A DNA stretch of 5,265 nucleotides from Actinomycetota bacterium (GTDB lineage: Bacteria; Actinomycetota; Actinomycetes; S36-B12), in the NCBI GenBank assembly GCA_009726075.1, contig WLND01000153.1, positions 1-5,265 on the forward strand. The letters are read 5' to 3'. The stretch's first letter is position 1. Each line of letters begins with the position of its first letter. The notes under the pieces are model-generated. The model made no database searches and was not told the origin of the DNA. It saw nothing but the letters and a program-made list of their open reading frames with translations. Shown here piece by piece: positions 4,812 through 5,265 of the stretch. Position numbers and translations under genes: made by a program.

Positions 4812-5265
4812 CTACGGGATCAGCGACTGAGCCGCCCAGAGGTTGATGTCTGCCTCGACCGCGTACTCATCGATCTGGGCGATCTCGTCATCGGTGAAGG
4901 CGATCGCGTTCACCGCATCGACGGTCTCATCAAGTTGGCGAACGCTGCTCGCGCCGAGCAGGGTCGTCGTCACCCGGGGATCACGAAGCGTCCATGAGAC
5001 TGCCATCTGAGCAAGGGACTGCCCACGGCGCTCGGCAATCGCGGCCAGCGCCCTGACCCGCTCGATGTTCTCATCCGACAGGTGTGCGTCGAACAGGCTC
5101 TTGCCCGCCGCGGCCCGTGAATCGCCCGGAATTCCATCGAGGTACCTGTTGGTCAGCAGCCCCTGGGCCAGGGGGCTGAAGGTGATGCAGCCGGCGCCGA
5201 CGTCCTCGAGAGCCTCGAGAAGCCCCGATTCGATCCAACGATTGAACATCGAGTACGACGGCTGA
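4812..5265 (-). CDS. YghZ-type aldo/keto reductase, N-terminal part beyond the right edge
   Basis: NADPH-dependent oxidoreductase of the aldo/keto reductase superfamily. The visible 150 residues correspond to the C-terminal part of a roughly 330-345-residue TIM barrel, and the start lies outside the window. Matches to the YghZ/KCNAB-like group are close and ordered: QPSYSMFNRWIE, GCITFSPLAQGLLTNRYLDGIP with the following DSR, RGQSLAQMAVSWTLRDPRVTTTLLGASSVRQLDE (the GASS..QL.E stretch binds the cofactor phosphate/adenine end), and the terminal INLWAAQS. The catalytic Asp-Tyr-Lys-His residues are upstream of the visible part. E. coli YghZ reduces L-glyceraldehyde 3-phosphate and methylglyoxal, but substrate cannot be assigned from this fragment. 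The TAG stop is 2 bp from the lexA stop on the opposite strand. The in-frame ATG at 5249 is internal to a conserved motif and not the start. No functional tie to SOS is evident. Confidence 0.92.
   Translation of the reverse strand, partial: QPSYSMFNRWIESGLLEALEDVGAGCITFSPLAQGLLTNRYLDGIPGDSRAAAGKSLFDAHLSDENIERVRALAAIAERRGQSLAQMAVSWTLRDPRVTTTLLGASSVRQLDETVDAVNAIAFTDDEIAQIDEYAVEADINLWAAQSLIP

Noticed and set aside
4812..5249. Complete 145-residue protein starting at the ATG at 5249
   Set aside because: The frame stays open to the window edge and the upstream codons read QPSYS, completing the conserved QPSYSMFNRW motif, so this ATG is internal to a larger reductase.

Overview
The window is a GC-rich actinobacterial chromosome segment. 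This is inferred from the protein families, which are closest from memory to Streptomyces/Mycobacterium-type NrdJ, NrdR, a LysM division-suppressor-like protein and LexA, and from GTG starts and LexA operators of the actinobacterial CGAAC-N4-GTTCG type. The genus cannot be told. Gene order is conventional for the phylum: nrdR, a LysM/ChiZ-like gene and lexA are neighbours in mycobacteria, and lexA-nrdR-nrdJ are neighbours in Streptomyces (recalled knowledge). No mobile element, CRISPR array, rRNA or tRNA is visible.

Left part (1-3355, minus strand): a probable two-gene nrdR-nrdJ operon. nrdR (2505-3062) encodes the zinc-ribbon/ATP-cone repressor of ribonucleotide reductase genes. nrdJ (2444 down to the left edge, C-terminus cut off) encodes the adenosylcobalamin-dependent class II ribonucleotide reductase. 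The 293-bp gap upstream of nrdR holds a plausible promoter, an NrdR-box-like element at its predicted transcription start, a 21-bp imperfect dyad one short interval downstream and a small perfect hairpin. No cobalamin riboswitch was recognised.

Middle (3356-4809): a divergent SOS pair. On the minus strand lies a 162-residue single-pass membrane protein with a C-terminal LysM domain (ChiZ/DivS/YneA-like, an SOS cell-division suppressor candidate). On the plus strand lies lexA, with intact cleavage site and Ser/Lys catalytic residues. The 239-bp gap between them carries two good LexA operators, one near each gene, and a degenerate third site.

Right edge (4812-5265, minus strand): the C-terminal part of a YghZ-type aldo/keto reductase, convergent with lexA, with only 2 bp between the stop codons.

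Taken together, the window joins DNA-damage sensing (LexA), damage-induced division arrest (LysM protein) and dNTP supply with its repressor (NrdJ/NrdR). I see no convincing undescribed system. The most worthwhile loose ends are the operator architecture between the LysM gene and lexA, and the dyads in the nrdR leader.
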